From UBA3700 sp964478025 (GTDB lineage Bacteria > Bacillota > Clostridia > Christensenellales > UBA3700): 56,807 nt of DNA. Where the stretch lies: positions 1 through 56,807 of the forward strand of contig CAYZGK010000009.1 in assembly GCA_964478025.1 (NCBI GenBank), in the 5' to 3' direction. Both the position numbers and the translations under genes were made by a program. Below the pieces are notes generated by a model. The model was not told where the DNA came from, did not search any database, and saw nothing but the letters and a program-made list of their open reading frames with translations. Of the stretch, positions 24,497 to 32,483 are shown one piece after another. Each line of letters starts with the position of its first letter. Position 1 is the stretch's first letter.

Positions 24497-25579
24497 ATGA
24501 AGATTTTTATGATTGGCGGTACAGGTCTATTAGGATGTGAAGCTGCTACAGAATTAATCAAGATGGGTCATGAAGTTAAATCTGTTGGTTTACCAGGATT
24601 AACACCTAAGGATGCTCCAATTCCAAAAGAGATGGAATTAATTGAAATGGACATCAACAAGGCTTCAGACGAAGAAGTTGAAAACTTATTAAAAGGTTGC
24701 GATACATTTATATTCGCTGCTGGTGTAGATGAGAGAAAAGAATGTCCTCCACCAGTTGCAGAAGTTTACAAGAAATTCAATAACGATCCATTACAAAGAT
24801 TAATACCTATTTGTAAGAAGGTTGGCATTAAGAATGCTGTTGTTTGTGGATCTTACTTCTCATATATGTATAAATTAGCAGCAGGTCTTGCAAAGAACCC
24901 TGCAAATCCAAAACAAAAAATCAAGTATACAGGTGAAGCTTTCTTAGCACAAAACCCATATATTAAGTCAAGAATTGAACAAGAAAAGATTGTTGAAAGT
25001 TTCTGTGATGATACATTCTCAGCATCAGTTCTAGAACTTCCTTATATCTTTGGTGTTCAACCAGGTAGAAGACCAGTTTGGACAATCTTAATTGATCAAT
25101 TAAAGAGAATGGATAATCTTCCATTTACAATGTATCCAGCAGGTGGTACAGCAATGTTAACATGTAACCAAGTTGGTCAAGCTTTAGCAGGTGCTGCTGT
25201 TCAAAAGCCAGGTTATGGATTTAGAGCTATTCCAATCGGTATGTATAACTTAACATGGAAAGAATTCTTAGCAATTGTTTATGATGCTCGTGGTATGCAT
25301 GGAAGAAAGATTGTTTCTATTGCTCCTTGGATGATGAAACTTGGTATGAAGAGTGTACAAAAAGACTATGAAGCTAGAAATATTGAATCAGGTATGGATC
25401 CATTCCAATTACCATATACAATGGATTATAACTTATTCATTGATCCAACAGAGACAAAAGCTTTAGGAGTTAAAGAAGCTGATATTAAGAAAGCTATTTT
25501 TGATTCTATTGACCTTTCTATTAAAGCCGTTAATGGTACTGCTAAATTAGTAGGAATGGAAGGCGAAGCTAAGAAATAA
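24497..25579 (+). CDS. NAD(P)-dependent epimerase/dehydratase-like (extended SDR) protein
   Basis: A 360-residue extended short-chain dehydrogenase-fold protein. It opens with the nucleotide-binding 'MIGGTGLLGCEAATEL' (about 4-19). The substrate is not recognisable. The usual catalytic YxxxK is not obvious in its normal place; 'SYFSYMYKLAAGLAK' near residues 118-132 contains a Tyr-x-x-x-like arrangement (YMYK). Codon choice is strongly skewed towards the codons used by the ribosomal and RNA polymerase genes nearby, suggesting high expression. It has its own near-consensus promoter, an AAGGAG site and a strong terminator, so it is a single-gene unit. Confidence 0.7.
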   Translation: MKIFMIGGTGLLGCEAATELIKMGHEVKSVGLPGLTPKDAPIPKEMELIEMDINKASDEEVENLLKGCDTFIFAAGVDERKECPPPVAEVYKKFNNDPLQRLIPICKKVGIKNAVVCGSYFSYMYKLAAGLAKNPANPKQKIKYTGEAFLAQNPYIKSRIEQEKIVESFCDDTFSASVLELPYIFGVQPGRRPVWTILIDQLKRMDNLPFTMYPAGGTAMLTCNQVGQALAGAAVQKPGYGFRAIPIGMYNLTWKEFLAIVYDARGMHGRKIVSIAPWMMKLGMKSVQKDYEARNIESGMDPFQLPYTMDYNLFIDPTETKALGVKEADIKKAIFDSIDLSIKAVNGTAKLVGMEGEAKK

Positions 25580-25593
25580 TTAGCAAGTTGATA

Positions 25594-25632
25594 ACAAAAA
25601 AGTAGGACTGCCATTTAGCAGTCCTATATTTT
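25594..25632 (+). terminator. Bidirectional terminator between convergent genes
   Basis: TAGGACTGC (25603-25611) and GCAGTCCTA (25618-25626) pair perfectly around a 6-base loop. A TATTTTT run follows on the plus side and an A6 run precedes it, giving T6 on the minus side. Confidence 0.9.
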
Positions 25633-25650
25633 TGTTATTAGTGTTTAATG

Positions 25651-27018
25651 TTATTCGCTTTTTAAAATAGCATCGGCAACATATAAGCCGTTAGCACCAG
25701 CTTGAGCAAGACCTCTTGTTATACCAGCGCCATCACCAATTGCGTAGATGTTAGGTAAAATTTGGAAGTTATCATCTATAAATGTTGGTTTAATAGAGTA
25801 GAACTTAGCTTCAACACCATAAAGAAGTGTATCGTAGTTTGCAGTTCCTGGAGCAATTTTATCTAATGCATAAAGAGTTTCGATAATATTGTCTAATTGT
25901 CTTTTTGGCATACATAAAGATAAATCACCTGCAACAGCTCCTTGCAAAGTAGGAATTGTTCTAGATTGTTTTAATCTATGTTCATTAGTTCTCTTACCAT
26001 CAACTAAATCTCCAAATCTTTGAACTATAACGCCACCACCTGCTACCATGTTTGCAAGTTTACAAATATGCTTTGCATAAGCAATTGGCTTGTTGAAAGG
26101 TTGAGTAAAGCGTTGAGTTGCTAAAATAGAGAAGTTTGAGTTCTTTGTTTTTAACTCTGGATTAGAATTAGCATGTCCATTAACAGTAAGTAGACCTTCG
26201 TTGTTTTCAATAACAACCTCGCCACCTGAGTTAAAACAGAAAGTTCTAGTAATATCTCCATGGCACTTAGTTCTATAGGCAATTTTTGGTTCATAAATCT
26301 TTGCTGAGATGTTTTCCCATATAATTCTTGGAAGTTCTACACGAACACCTATATCTACTTGGTTGTTAGATACTTCGACTTTATTATTAACGCACCAATC
26401 TCCAAACCATTCAGAGCCAGATCTACCAACAGCAATAATTAGATTTTTATAACCAATTTCTCCAGATTTCTTACATGTAACGATTTTATGGTCGATTAAT
26501 ATATCTTCAACTTCGTCTTCTGTAATTACTGTAACATGCTTATTTAAAAACTCCATTAGGTTAGACATAACTTGGTAGTTACCATCAGTTCCTAAATGTT
26601 TTACAGTTGCTTGAAGTAAATGTAAGTCATATTTTAAAGCTTCTAGTTTGATATTATCATCTGGGAAATACAATTTTTGTGTTGCCCCAAATTCATTTAA
26701 AATATCTGCAACTTGGTTTATATATTTTAGAGTATTTTCATCCCCAATATATTCTTGTAACCAGCCACCATATTCTGTTGTAATATTAAACTTACCATCA
26801 GAGAATGCTCCAGCACCACCTATGCCTTCCATAATGGCGCATTGTTGACATTTAATACAATGGTCGACTAAATGATTAGAAAGTGGGCACTTTCTCTTGT
26901 TTATGGCCTTACCTTTGTCTATTACACAAATAGATAAAGAAGGATTTTCTTTTGTTAAACGATAGGCAGACATTAAACCACCAATACCGCCACCTATAAT
27001 TACTACATCGTATTCCAT
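25651..27018 (-). CDS. FAD-dependent oxidoreductase, COG2509 type
   Basis: A 455-residue flavoprotein. 'DVVIIGGGIGGLMSAYRL' at residues 4-21 is the FAD-binding Rossmann motif. The Cys-rich block 'CPLSNHLVDHCIKCQQCAIM' (about 44-63) and 'GIGGAGAFSDGKFN' following it are typical of the uncharacterised FAD-dependent dehydrogenases of COG2509. The C-terminus closes the FAD site with 'NIYAIGDGAGITRGLAQAGANGL'-type residues. The substrate is unknown. The start is set at the ATG ending at 27018, where GGAGGT lies 7 bases upstream; 37 earlier in-frame codons read through the promoter palindrome and are not credible. Confidence 0.8.
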   Translation of the reverse strand: MEYDVVIIGGGIGGLMSAYRLTKENPSLSICVIDKGKAINKRKCPLSNHLVDHCIKCQQCAIMEGIGGAGAFSDGKFNITTEYGGWLQEYIGDENTLKYINQVADILNEFGATQKLYFPDDNIKLEALKYDLHLLQATVKHLGTDGNYQVMSNLMEFLNKHVTVITEDEVEDILIDHKIVTCKKSGEIGYKNLIIAVGRSGSEWFGDWCVNNKVEVSNNQVDIGVRVELPRIIWENISAKIYEPKIAYRTKCHGDITRTFCFNSGGEVVIENNEGLLTVNGHANSNPELKTKNSNFSILATQRFTQPFNKPIAYAKHICKLANMVAGGGVIVQRFGDLVDGKRTNEHRLKQSRTIPTLQGAVAGDLSLCMPKRQLDNIIETLYALDKIAPGTANYDTLLYGVEAKFYSIKPTFIDDNFQILPNIYAIGDGAGITRGLAQAGANGLYVADAILKSE

Positions 27019-27044
27019 TTTTACCTCCGTGCTCAATCGCACTT

Positions 27045-27065
27045 GCATATTATAACATAATATGC
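27045..27065 (-). promoter_or_regulatory. Palindrome over the -10 box of the COG2509 gene
   Basis: GCATATTAT-AAC-ATAATATGC: perfect 9-bp arms. On the minus strand it contains TATAAT, about 27 bases upstream of the start codon. A -35 box is weak. The layout parallels the palindrome over the -10 box at 24430-24446. Confidence 0.55.
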
Positions 27066-27127
27066 GGTGGAATAAAATAGGTATTTTTTCGATTTTACAA
27101 TAGCCGATTGAAATTAGTAGATAATGC

Positions 27128-27167
27128 ATTCTTATTTCAGTTTTATTGAAAATAATGAAATAAGAAT
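27128..27167. repeat. Inverted repeat A (core CTTATTTCA/TGAAATAAG)
   Basis: ATTCTTATTTCA (27128-27139) and TGAAATAAGAAT (27156-27167) pair perfectly around a 16-base loop. It shares its core with the next inverted repeat, 14 bases to the right. Confidence 0.85.
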
Positions 27168-27180
27168 TTAAATTTTCTTT

Positions 27181-27216
27181 CCTTATTTCACAAAAACACC
27201 ATTTTGTGAAATAAGG
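27181..27216. repeat. Inverted repeat B (core CTTATTTCA/TGAAATAAG)
   Basis: CCTTATTTCACAAAA (27181-27195) and TTTTGTGAAATAAGG (27202-27216): a perfect 15-bp stem with a 6-base loop. Neither repeat is followed by a T tract that would make it a terminator. It lies between the downstream end of the pseudouridine synthase gene and the promoter of the flavoprotein gene, both on the minus strand. Confidence 0.9.
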
Positions 27217-27307
27217 ATTATAATAATTGTGCGTTTTAAAAGAGTATAAGAATAAACAGGGTAGGTTTTGTTGCCTATCCTTATTTTAATAGATTTGATT
27301 TTAGAAA

Positions 27308-28210
27308 TTAGTATTTTGCAAATGCTGAATATTCTATAGGAGTTTTTATCTCTATAACCTTTTTAGATAAATTAGAATATTTGCCATCTAAATCAGGGAA
27401 TTTTAATTTATATGCACAAAGTAATTGTCTCTTCATTTTTAATTTTTTATTAATCGCATTTTTACCATATTTGCTATCGCCAACAATAGGGCAACCTAAA
27501 TCTGCCATATGAACTCTAATTTGATGTGTTCTTCCTGTTTGAAGTTTAACATTAACTACTGAATAATTTTTTCCTTCTTCCTTTACATAATATTCAGAGA
27601 TAGCTTCTTTAGAGTCTTTAACTTGGGCGTTATATGATTTAACAACACCAGTGATAGGATTTTTTCTTAGATATGATTTAATTGTTCCAGATTTTTCTTT
27701 AGGGCAACCTACAACAACACATAGATATTCTTTTGTTATCTTATGATTTTTAATAAGAATCTCCATTACTCCTAGTGTTTCTTCATTTTTTGCCATAATA
27801 ACAAGTCCAGATGTTCCTGTGTCTAATCTATGGCAAAGCTCAAGATAATTGCAACTTTCTTTTTGTTGAACATATTTCCTAGCTCTTAAAATTAAAGAAT
27901 CTTTTTCTTCATCTTCATAGTTTTCTACAACAAGACCAGAAGGCTTGTTTGCTATTAAGATGTTATCGTCTTCATAGGCAACATCTAATGTGTATGAAGG
28001 AACAAAATCCAATACCTCATCCTTTATATATAAAGTGATAATGTCTCCATATTTAAGATGAGTATTTAATGGTACTTTTTCCTTATTAACTTTGATTTTA
28101 TTTTCTCTTAAAAACTTGTTTAATTTACTAAAATTTAAGGAAGTATAAGTTTCCTGTAAATAAGCGTCTAATCTTTGATCTTGTTCTTTTTTAAAAATTA
28201 TAGTTCTCAT
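27308..28210 (-). CDS. RluA-family rRNA/tRNA pseudouridine synthase
   Basis: A 300-residue protein: an N-terminal S4-like RNA-binding domain (about 12-68, 'RLDAYLQETY', 'INKEK'-type pattern) and the RluA catalytic domain with 'HRLDTGTSGLVIMAKN' (about 127-142), whose Asp is the catalytic residue. 'GRTHQIRVHMADLGCPIVGD' near 227-246 is the second family block. It converts uridine to pseudouridine in structured RNA; whether it acts like RluC, RluD or another member cannot be told. The TATAAT at 28217-28222 (minus strand, extended by TG) lies so close that transcription should start at the ATG itself, and there is no ribosome binding site. Confidence 0.85.
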   Translation of the reverse strand: MRTIIFKKEQDQRLDAYLQETYTSLNFSKLNKFLRENKIKVNKEKVPLNTHLKYGDIITLYIKDEVLDFVPSYTLDVAYEDDNILIANKPSGLVVENYEDEEKDSLILRARKYVQQKESCNYLELCHRLDTGTSGLVIMAKNEETLGVMEILIKNHKITKEYLCVVVGCPKEKSGTIKSYLRKNPITGVVKSYNAQVKDSKEAISEYYVKEEGKNYSVVNVKLQTGRTHQIRVHMADLGCPIVGDSKYGKNAINKKLKMKRQLLCAYKLKFPDLDGKYSNLSKKVIEIKTPIEYSAFAKY

Positions 28211-28318
28211 GGCTTTATTATATCATTTTTCTAAAATAACAATACTATTTAATATAGAAAATTTTATAAATGTGATTTATTTAAGTTCTATTGTTTTAAA
28301 ACTTGAAAAACAATTTGA

Positions 28319-28346
28319 TTGACAAAGGACTTTTGTATGTTATAAT
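28319..28346 (+). promoter_or_regulatory. Promoter of the riboswitch-controlled exchanger
   Basis: TTGACA (28319-28324), 16-base spacer, TATAAT (28341-28346): perfect consensus hexamers. Transcription should start near 28353, right before the riboswitch. Confidence 0.85.
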
Positions 28347-28354
28347 TATCATAA

Positions 28355-28445
28355 TATTTCTAAGGGAGTAGCAACCATTATTAATGGGGTAGGTCAACAT
28401 ACTGGGAAATCCCTGGCCTTCATTAAATTGCGAGACTTGGATAGT
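28355..28445 (+). ncRNA. yybP-ykoY (Mn2+) riboswitch aptamer
   Basis: The leader carries the two signatures of the yybP-ykoY motif: 'AAGGGAGTAGC' near its 5' end (28362-28372) and 'GCGAGACTTGG' near its 3' end (28430-28440), separated by the hairpin around GTCAACATAC. The outer stem pairs CTAAG (28360-28364) with CTTGG (28436-28440). Members of this class bind Mn2+ and act on metal transport genes. The 3' strand of the outer stem is shared with the terminator that follows, so metal binding should prevent termination (an ON switch). Confidence 0.85.
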
Positions 28446-28473
28446 GTTTATGCTATCGGGTCTTATTTTTTTT
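28432..28473 (+). terminator. Expression-platform terminator of the Mn2+ riboswitch
   Basis: AGACTTGGATAG (28434-28445) pairs with CTATCGGGTCT (28453-28463) with wobble pairs and one bulge, followed by TATTTTTTTT. It uses the bases that close the aptamer, so the two structures exclude each other. Confidence 0.8.
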
Positions 28474-28496
28474 ACTCGTAGCGAAGGAGATTTAAT

Positions 28497-29537
28497 ATGG
28501 ATTACTTTATTCCTATTTTACTAATCATTGTTGGTTTAGTATTTATTGTAAAAGGTGGAGACTGGTTCGTTGATGCCGTTATGTGGATTGCTAAAATTTC
28601 TCATATTCCAAGTTTTATAATTGGTGCAACACTTGTATCTTTATGTACAACTCTTCCAGAACTTTTAGTATCAAGTTTTGCTGCTGCAAAAGGTTCTGCT
28701 GATATGGCAGTAGGTAACGCTATAGGTTCAGTTACTGCAAATACAGGTTTAATTTTAGCCTTAACATTAACTTTTGCGCCTTTTACTATTGAAAGAAAAG
28801 ATTATATGCTAAGAAGTAGTTTATTAATAGGCTCTATTGCATTGCTTTTTGGATTATGTGCTACAAGAGTTTTAAATCCATGGCTTTCTTTATTAATGTT
28901 CGTTCCATTAGTTGTATTTATGTGGGATAACTTAAAGAAAGGCAAACAACATATGCTTGCTAGAAAAGAAACTGACAATGTGTCAGGTGTTGAGGTTGTA
29001 GAAAGTGAAGAGGAAAAGGAACTAGAAGAAGCTCCTAAAAAAGATAAAAAGACAGTAATTACTAATATTGTAAAATTTATAGTTGGTGTTGTTGGTATTG
29101 TTTGGGGATCAGATTTACTTGTAGATTATGCTTCAGAGCTTGCTACGCTTCTTGGAATTTCAGAAGGTATTATTGCTGTAACAATTGTAGCAATTGGAAC
29201 TTCTTTACCAGAACTTGTAACAACAGTTACCGCTCTTGTTAAAAAAGATTCAAGCTTATCAGCTGGAAATATTATAGGTGCTAACTTAATAGATATATGT
29301 TTAATATTACCAATATGCGCAATAATTTCAGCCGCAGCTGGAGCTACTGGTCTTCCTGTATCTTTACAATCTATGTATTTAGATTTCCCATTCTGTTTAG
29401 GCGTATCTTTAATAGCATTAGCGCCTGCTCTTGTTACTAAAAAGTTTCATAGATGGCAGGGAATTACAATGCTTTGTGCATATGTAGCATATATAGTTTT
29501 GTGTATATTAATGACAAAAGGAATAATATTTGCATAA
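28497..29537 (+). CDS. Ca2+/Na+ exchanger-family (YrbG/CaxA-like) transporter
   Basis: A 346-residue membrane protein with the two alpha repeats of the cation/Ca2+ exchanger superfamily: 'TTLPELLVSSFAA' near residues 59-71 and 'GTSLPELVTTVTAL' near 235-248, each with the ion-binding Glu, followed by 'GNAIGSV' and 'GNIIGANLID'. About ten hydrophobic helices are split by an acidic-basic cytoplasmic loop (about 155-182). The family normally exchanges Ca2+ for Na+ or H+. Because a Mn2+ riboswitch controls it, export of Mn2+ (or of both ions) is a reasonable inference. The GAAGGAG site lies just before the ATG. Confidence 0.85.
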   Translation: MDYFIPILLIIVGLVFIVKGGDWFVDAVMWIAKISHIPSFIIGATLVSLCTTLPELLVSSFAAAKGSADMAVGNAIGSVTANTGLILALTLTFAPFTIERKDYMLRSSLLIGSIALLFGLCATRVLNPWLSLLMFVPLVVFMWDNLKKGKQHMLARKETDNVSGVEVVESEEEKELEEAPKKDKKTVITNIVKFIVGVVGIVWGSDLLVDYASELATLLGISEGIIAVTIVAIGTSLPELVTTVTALVKKDSSLSAGNIIGANLIDICLILPICAIISAAAGATGLPVSLQSMYLDFPFCLGVSLIALAPALVTKKFHRWQGITMLCAYVAYIVLCILMTKGIIFA

Positions 29538-29539
29538 GT

Positions 29540-29585
29540 TAAAAATAGGCCACTTAAAAGCAATTTCTAAGTGGCCTAAATATTT
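29540..29585 (+). terminator. Bidirectional terminator between the exchanger and trpZ
   Basis: TAGGCCACTTA (29546-29556) and TAAGTGGCCTA (29568-29578) pair perfectly. The plus side continues AATATTTATAATT; the minus side continues TTTTTAA, closing the trp transporter operon. Confidence 0.85.
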
Positions 29586-29598
29586 ATAATTCAAAAAA

Positions 29599-30372
29599 TT
29601 AATTTCCACATTCAATACTTATTGTATTAAATAAGTTTAAAACTTCTTGTAATTCTGTATTTTTCTTTTCTTCGTCTTTTCTATCCAAAACGATATTACC
29701 TTCATGCATCATTACTAATCTGTTGCCATATTCTAGGGCATATCTTAGATTATGAGTAACCATAAGGGCAGTTAGATTTTTTTCTTTTATTATCTTGTTT
29801 GTTAATTCCATTACTATATCAGCAGTTTTTGGATCTAGTGCTGCAGTATGTTCATCTAAGATTAAAAATTCTATTGGAGTTAGTGATGCCATAAGTAAAG
29901 ATATAGATTGTCTTTGTCCGCCAGATAGAGAACCCATTTTTACATTCATTTTATCCTCAAGTCCAAGACCAATAGAAGCAACTAAATCTTTATATTCATT
30001 AATTTTCTTTCTTGTGATTCCGGGAGTTAATCCAAACAATTTTCCTTTATTATCTGCAAGTGATAGATTTTCAAGTATAGTCATATTAGAGGCAACACCT
30101 TTAGATGGGTCTTGGAAAACTCTACCAAAACGTTTTGCTCTTATATGTTCTTTTTGAGAAGTTATATCTTGTCCATCAATTAGAACTTGACCTACATCTT
30201 GTTTTATTGAACCTGCAATTAGATTTAAAAGAGTAGTTTTTCCTGAACCATTTGAGCCTATAATTGATACAAACTCTCCCTTTTCTACTTTGAAATTAAA
30301 GTTATTAAAAACTTCTGTTTCATTAACTGTTCCTGCATTAAATTTCTTTGAAATGTTTTTTAGTTCAATCAT
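29599..30372 (-). CDS. trpZ: ABC transporter ATPase, tryptophan-type
   Basis: A 257-residue ATPase. Walker A 'GSNGSGKTTLLNLIAGS' (about residues 35-51), signature 'GSLSGGQRQSISLLMAS' near 143, Walker B 'FLILDEHTAALDP' near 163-175 and the His switch 'MVTHNLRY' near 196. It powers import by TrpX and TrpY. I start it at the ATG ending at 30372, because AGGAGGT lies 8 bases upstream; it overlaps the end of the permease gene by 8 bases. Naming as a tryptophan transporter follows from the T-box in front of the operon. Confidence 0.85.
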   Translation of the reverse strand: MIELKNISKKFNAGTVNETEVFNNFNFKVEKGEFVSIIGSNGSGKTTLLNLIAGSIKQDVGQVLIDGQDITSQKEHIRAKRFGRVFQDPSKGVASNMTILENLSLADNKGKLFGLTPGITRKKINEYKDLVASIGLGLEDKMNVKMGSLSGGQRQSISLLMASLTPIEFLILDEHTAALDPKTADIVMELTNKIIKEKNLTALMVTHNLRYALEYGNRLVMMHEGNIVLDRKDEEKKNTELQEVLNLFNTISIECGN

Positions 30373-31372
30373 TTTTAGCACCTCCTGTTGGAGAAGATGA
30401 AGGGATATTTAAAATATCCATAACTTTATTATCTATTGAATTATTGTTTGATGAGATATCTTTATTTTTCTTTACTCTATGTTTCTTTAAGAAATTGTTT
30501 ATTATTAAAATTAAAGCAAATGCAACAGCGTTCATTAATTTTAAATAAGTTCCATTTTGATCAATTAAAGTAAAGTAATTAAGTGCAAGAGCATAAATTA
30601 AAGCTCCAACAATAACAGCAGTTGTAGATTTTACATACTTGGCTTTAGAAAAGATTGCAAGACCTATTATAACGGACGCTAGAGCAGTAACTACTTTTCC
30701 TGTACCGCAAGTGTTATCATAGTTCATAGTCATTTGTGCATATAAGGCACCTGCAAAGCCAACAAGACCATTTGCAATACCAAGACCTAGTATTTTATAA
30801 GAACCTGGATCTTTTCCTAAAGATGTAATTAATGACTCATTGTTTCCGGTTGCAATTAACATCATTCCAAACTTACTCTTGAAGAATAAATCTAGAAGGA
30901 TTTTTATAATTATAACTATTGCAAGAAGTATAAGTATTACTTTGTAATCTTCAAGTCTTGTAGTTCCATTATTAAATATTCCATTAAAGTTATGGGCAAT
31001 ATATGAAAAGTTAGTTATTGAATACCCAGTGTCGGTAAGAAGCGTTGTAAGAGCAAGCGTTATAGACAAAAGAGCAGTCATAACAATAATTCCTGCAAGA
31101 AGCTTTGAGATTCCAAATTTAACGTGTAATATGCCCGTAATTGAGCCCATAATCATTCCTGCCATGAATCCTGCAATTAATGCAATGATTGGATGAACAT
31201 GAAGTGTGTATATAAACACTGTTCCAACGACACCCCCAAGAGGGAAAGTGCCGTCAGAAGATAAATCAGGGAAGTCTAGTATAGAGTATGCTATGTACAT
31301 TCCATAAGCAAGTATTGCATAGCATAATCCTAATTTAATTCCATAAACTGTTGTTGATAAAAATAAGTCCAT
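30365..31372 (-). CDS. trpY: ABC transporter permease, tryptophan-type
   Basis: A 335-residue permease of the BPD_transp_2 (LivH-like) family with about nine hydrophobic helices and a polar C-terminal tail. 'GLGIANGLVGFAGALYAQ' near residues 198-215 is the typical cytoplasmic-loop region that contacts the ATPase. AAAGGA lies before the start, 9 bases downstream of trpX. Together with the lipoprotein and ATPase it matches the TrpXYZ arrangement known from streptococci. Confidence 0.85.
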   Translation of the reverse strand: MDLFLSTTVYGIKLGLCYAILAYGMYIAYSILDFPDLSSDGTFPLGGVVGTVFIYTLHVHPIIALIAGFMAGMIMGSITGILHVKFGISKLLAGIIVMTALLSITLALTTLLTDTGYSITNFSYIAHNFNGIFNNGTTRLEDYKVILILLAIVIIIKILLDLFFKSKFGMMLIATGNNESLITSLGKDPGSYKILGLGIANGLVGFAGALYAQMTMNYDNTCGTGKVVTALASVIIGLAIFSKAKYVKSTTAVIVGALIYALALNYFTLIDQNGTYLKLMNAVAFALILIINNFLKKHRVKKNKDISSNNNSIDNKVMDILNIPSSSPTGGAKND

Positions 31373-31381
31373 AATTATCCT

Positions 31382-32347
31382 TTATGCTTTAACATCAGTA
31401 AGTCCTGTGTATGTAGGTACTGTGATGTTTAATTTTGTTGCTGCTTCGCTGTTGTAGTATGGAGTAGAATTGCCTTCCATTGTTTGAGCTTTAACATCAG
31501 ATATAGGTGTTCCTTTTAATATAGATGCAGCTTGAAGACCTGCTAATTTTCCAACTGTTATATAATCAATAGAAGCTGCAGCTAAGCATCCGTTTTTAAC
31601 TTGTTCGATTTCTGAACCAAATACAGGTATTCCTTTTTCATTAGTAATTGAAAGTATTTCATTTAGTTTTCCAACGATTGTATTATCAAGAAGGTTTACT
31701 AAGCAATCAACACCTTCATTTAAAAGGGAAGTAGTTGCTGTTGTTATTGTAGTAATATCTGCAACTGTTTTATCAACGATGCTCATGCCAGAATATGCTT
31801 TAGCAGCTTCCTTTAGTGAGGCTAATTGCATTTGGTCTGAATCTTCCTCTGTAGACATTAAAACGCCGATTTTTAAATCTGTTTTATTAAGCATAGCAAC
31901 CGCAAGTGATAGAGTATCTGCAAAAGGACATAAGTCACAAACTCCAGTGATGTTTTCAAATGATTTAACTGTAGATACATCAGTTACTGCATCATATACA
32001 ACAGGTATTCCAGTTCCAGAGGCAGCAGTTGCTGCTTGTATAGCAGAAGGAGTTGCAATTGCAATAATGACTTTTGCTTTTTCATTTACAAGTTTTTGAG
32101 CTTGTGTTCCAGATACCTCAGCAGTGAAGTTTGAGTTTACATATTCGATAGTGTAGTCATCTAAATTAATTCCGCCTTCTTTTAATCCTTGAAGGATGCC
32201 TTCATAGCAGTTGTTTAGTGAACCATGAGTTCCAAATTGAATAATACCAATAATTGGTTTAGAAGATGATGAACATCCAACAAAGCAAGCTGTTGTTAAA
32301 GCAGCAATACATACGATAGCTAATATAATTGTAATAATTTTTTTCAT
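31382..32347 (-). CDS. trpX: ABC transporter substrate-binding lipoprotein, tryptophan-type
   Basis: A 321-residue lipoprotein of the ABC_sub_bind family (two Rossmann-like lobes). The signal peptide ends in VGC with Cys25 as the lipidated residue. 'IGIIQFGTHGSLNNCYEGILQGLKEGG' marks the start of lobe 1 and 'VDCLVNLLDNTIVG' and 'PVFGSEIEQVKNGCLAAASIDY' the ligand-side segments. The family binds amino acids or related small molecules; tryptophan is inferred from the UGG specifier of the T-box. AAGGAG precedes the start, and half of it falls inside an inverted repeat. Confidence 0.85.
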   Translation of the reverse strand: MKKIITIILAIVCIAALTTACFVGCSSSSKPIIGIIQFGTHGSLNNCYEGILQGLKEGGINLDDYTIEYVNSNFTAEVSGTQAQKLVNEKAKVIIAIATPSAIQAATAASGTGIPVVYDAVTDVSTVKSFENITGVCDLCPFADTLSLAVAMLNKTDLKIGVLMSTEEDSDQMQLASLKEAAKAYSGMSIVDKTVADITTITTATTSLLNEGVDCLVNLLDNTIVGKLNEILSITNEKGIPVFGSEIEQVKNGCLAAASIDYITVGKLAGLQAASILKGTPISDVKAQTMEGNSTPYYNSEAATKLNITVPTYTGLTDVKA

Positions 32348-32360
32348 TTTTTTTAATCTC

Positions 32361-32402
32361 CTTAATTTAAATTTTTAGTTAATAATTTTGTTTTAAATTA
32401 AG
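32361..32402 (-). promoter_or_regulatory. Inverted repeat linking the leader-peptide end to the trpX ribosome binding site
   Basis: On the minus strand CTTAATTTAAA (32392-32402) is complementary to TTTAAATTAAG (32361-32371) over 11 bp with a 20-base loop. The left arm is codons 8-11 of the leader peptide; the right arm includes the AAG of the trpX AAGGAG (32358-32363). The stem has one G-C pair only, so it is weak. Confidence 0.6.
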
Positions 32403-32425
32403 CCTCGCCATCGTTTTGTTTTCAT
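32393..32425 (-). CDS. Ten-residue leader peptide with one Trp codon
   Basis: After the T-box terminator the minus strand reads AAAGGAG (32435-32441), a 9-base gap and an ATG opening the frame MKTKRWRGLI and a TAA stop. The single Trp codon (TGG, codon 6) is flanked by two CGA arginine codons, unusual in this genome, where AGA dominates. The stop is about 30 bases before the trpX ribosome binding site. Its ribosome binding site is as good as that of trpX. A Trp-containing leader peptide behind a T-box resembles the B. subtilis rtpLP/rtpA leader. Its role as a translational attenuator is inference. Confidence 0.65.
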   Translation of the reverse strand: MKTKRWRGLI

Positions 32426-32443
32426 TTTTTCTATCTCCTTTAC

Positions 32444-32482
32444 AAATAAAAAATCCCAAGTAGGATATATCCATACTTGGGA
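32444..32482 (-). terminator. T-box terminator
   Basis: Minus-strand arms TCCCAAGTA (32474-32482) and TACTTGGGA (32454-32462) pair perfectly and run into TTTTTTATTT. Confidence 0.92.
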
Positions 32483-32483
32483 C

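Noticed and set aside
27019..27129. N-terminal extension of the COG2509 flavoprotein by 37 codons
   Set aside because: GGAGGT directly precedes the internal ATG and the FAD motif starts three residues after it; the extension covers a promoter palindrome.
27259..27280. GGGTAGG/CCTATCC hairpin after the pseudouridine synthase gene
   Set aside because: On the transcribed (minus) strand no T tract follows, and the stem is short with a wobble pair; not called as a terminator.
30365..30381. Upstream ATG (codon 1) for trpZ
   Set aside because: The second ATG, three codons later, sits at the right distance from AGGAGGT; the earlier one overlaps the ribosome binding site spacing.
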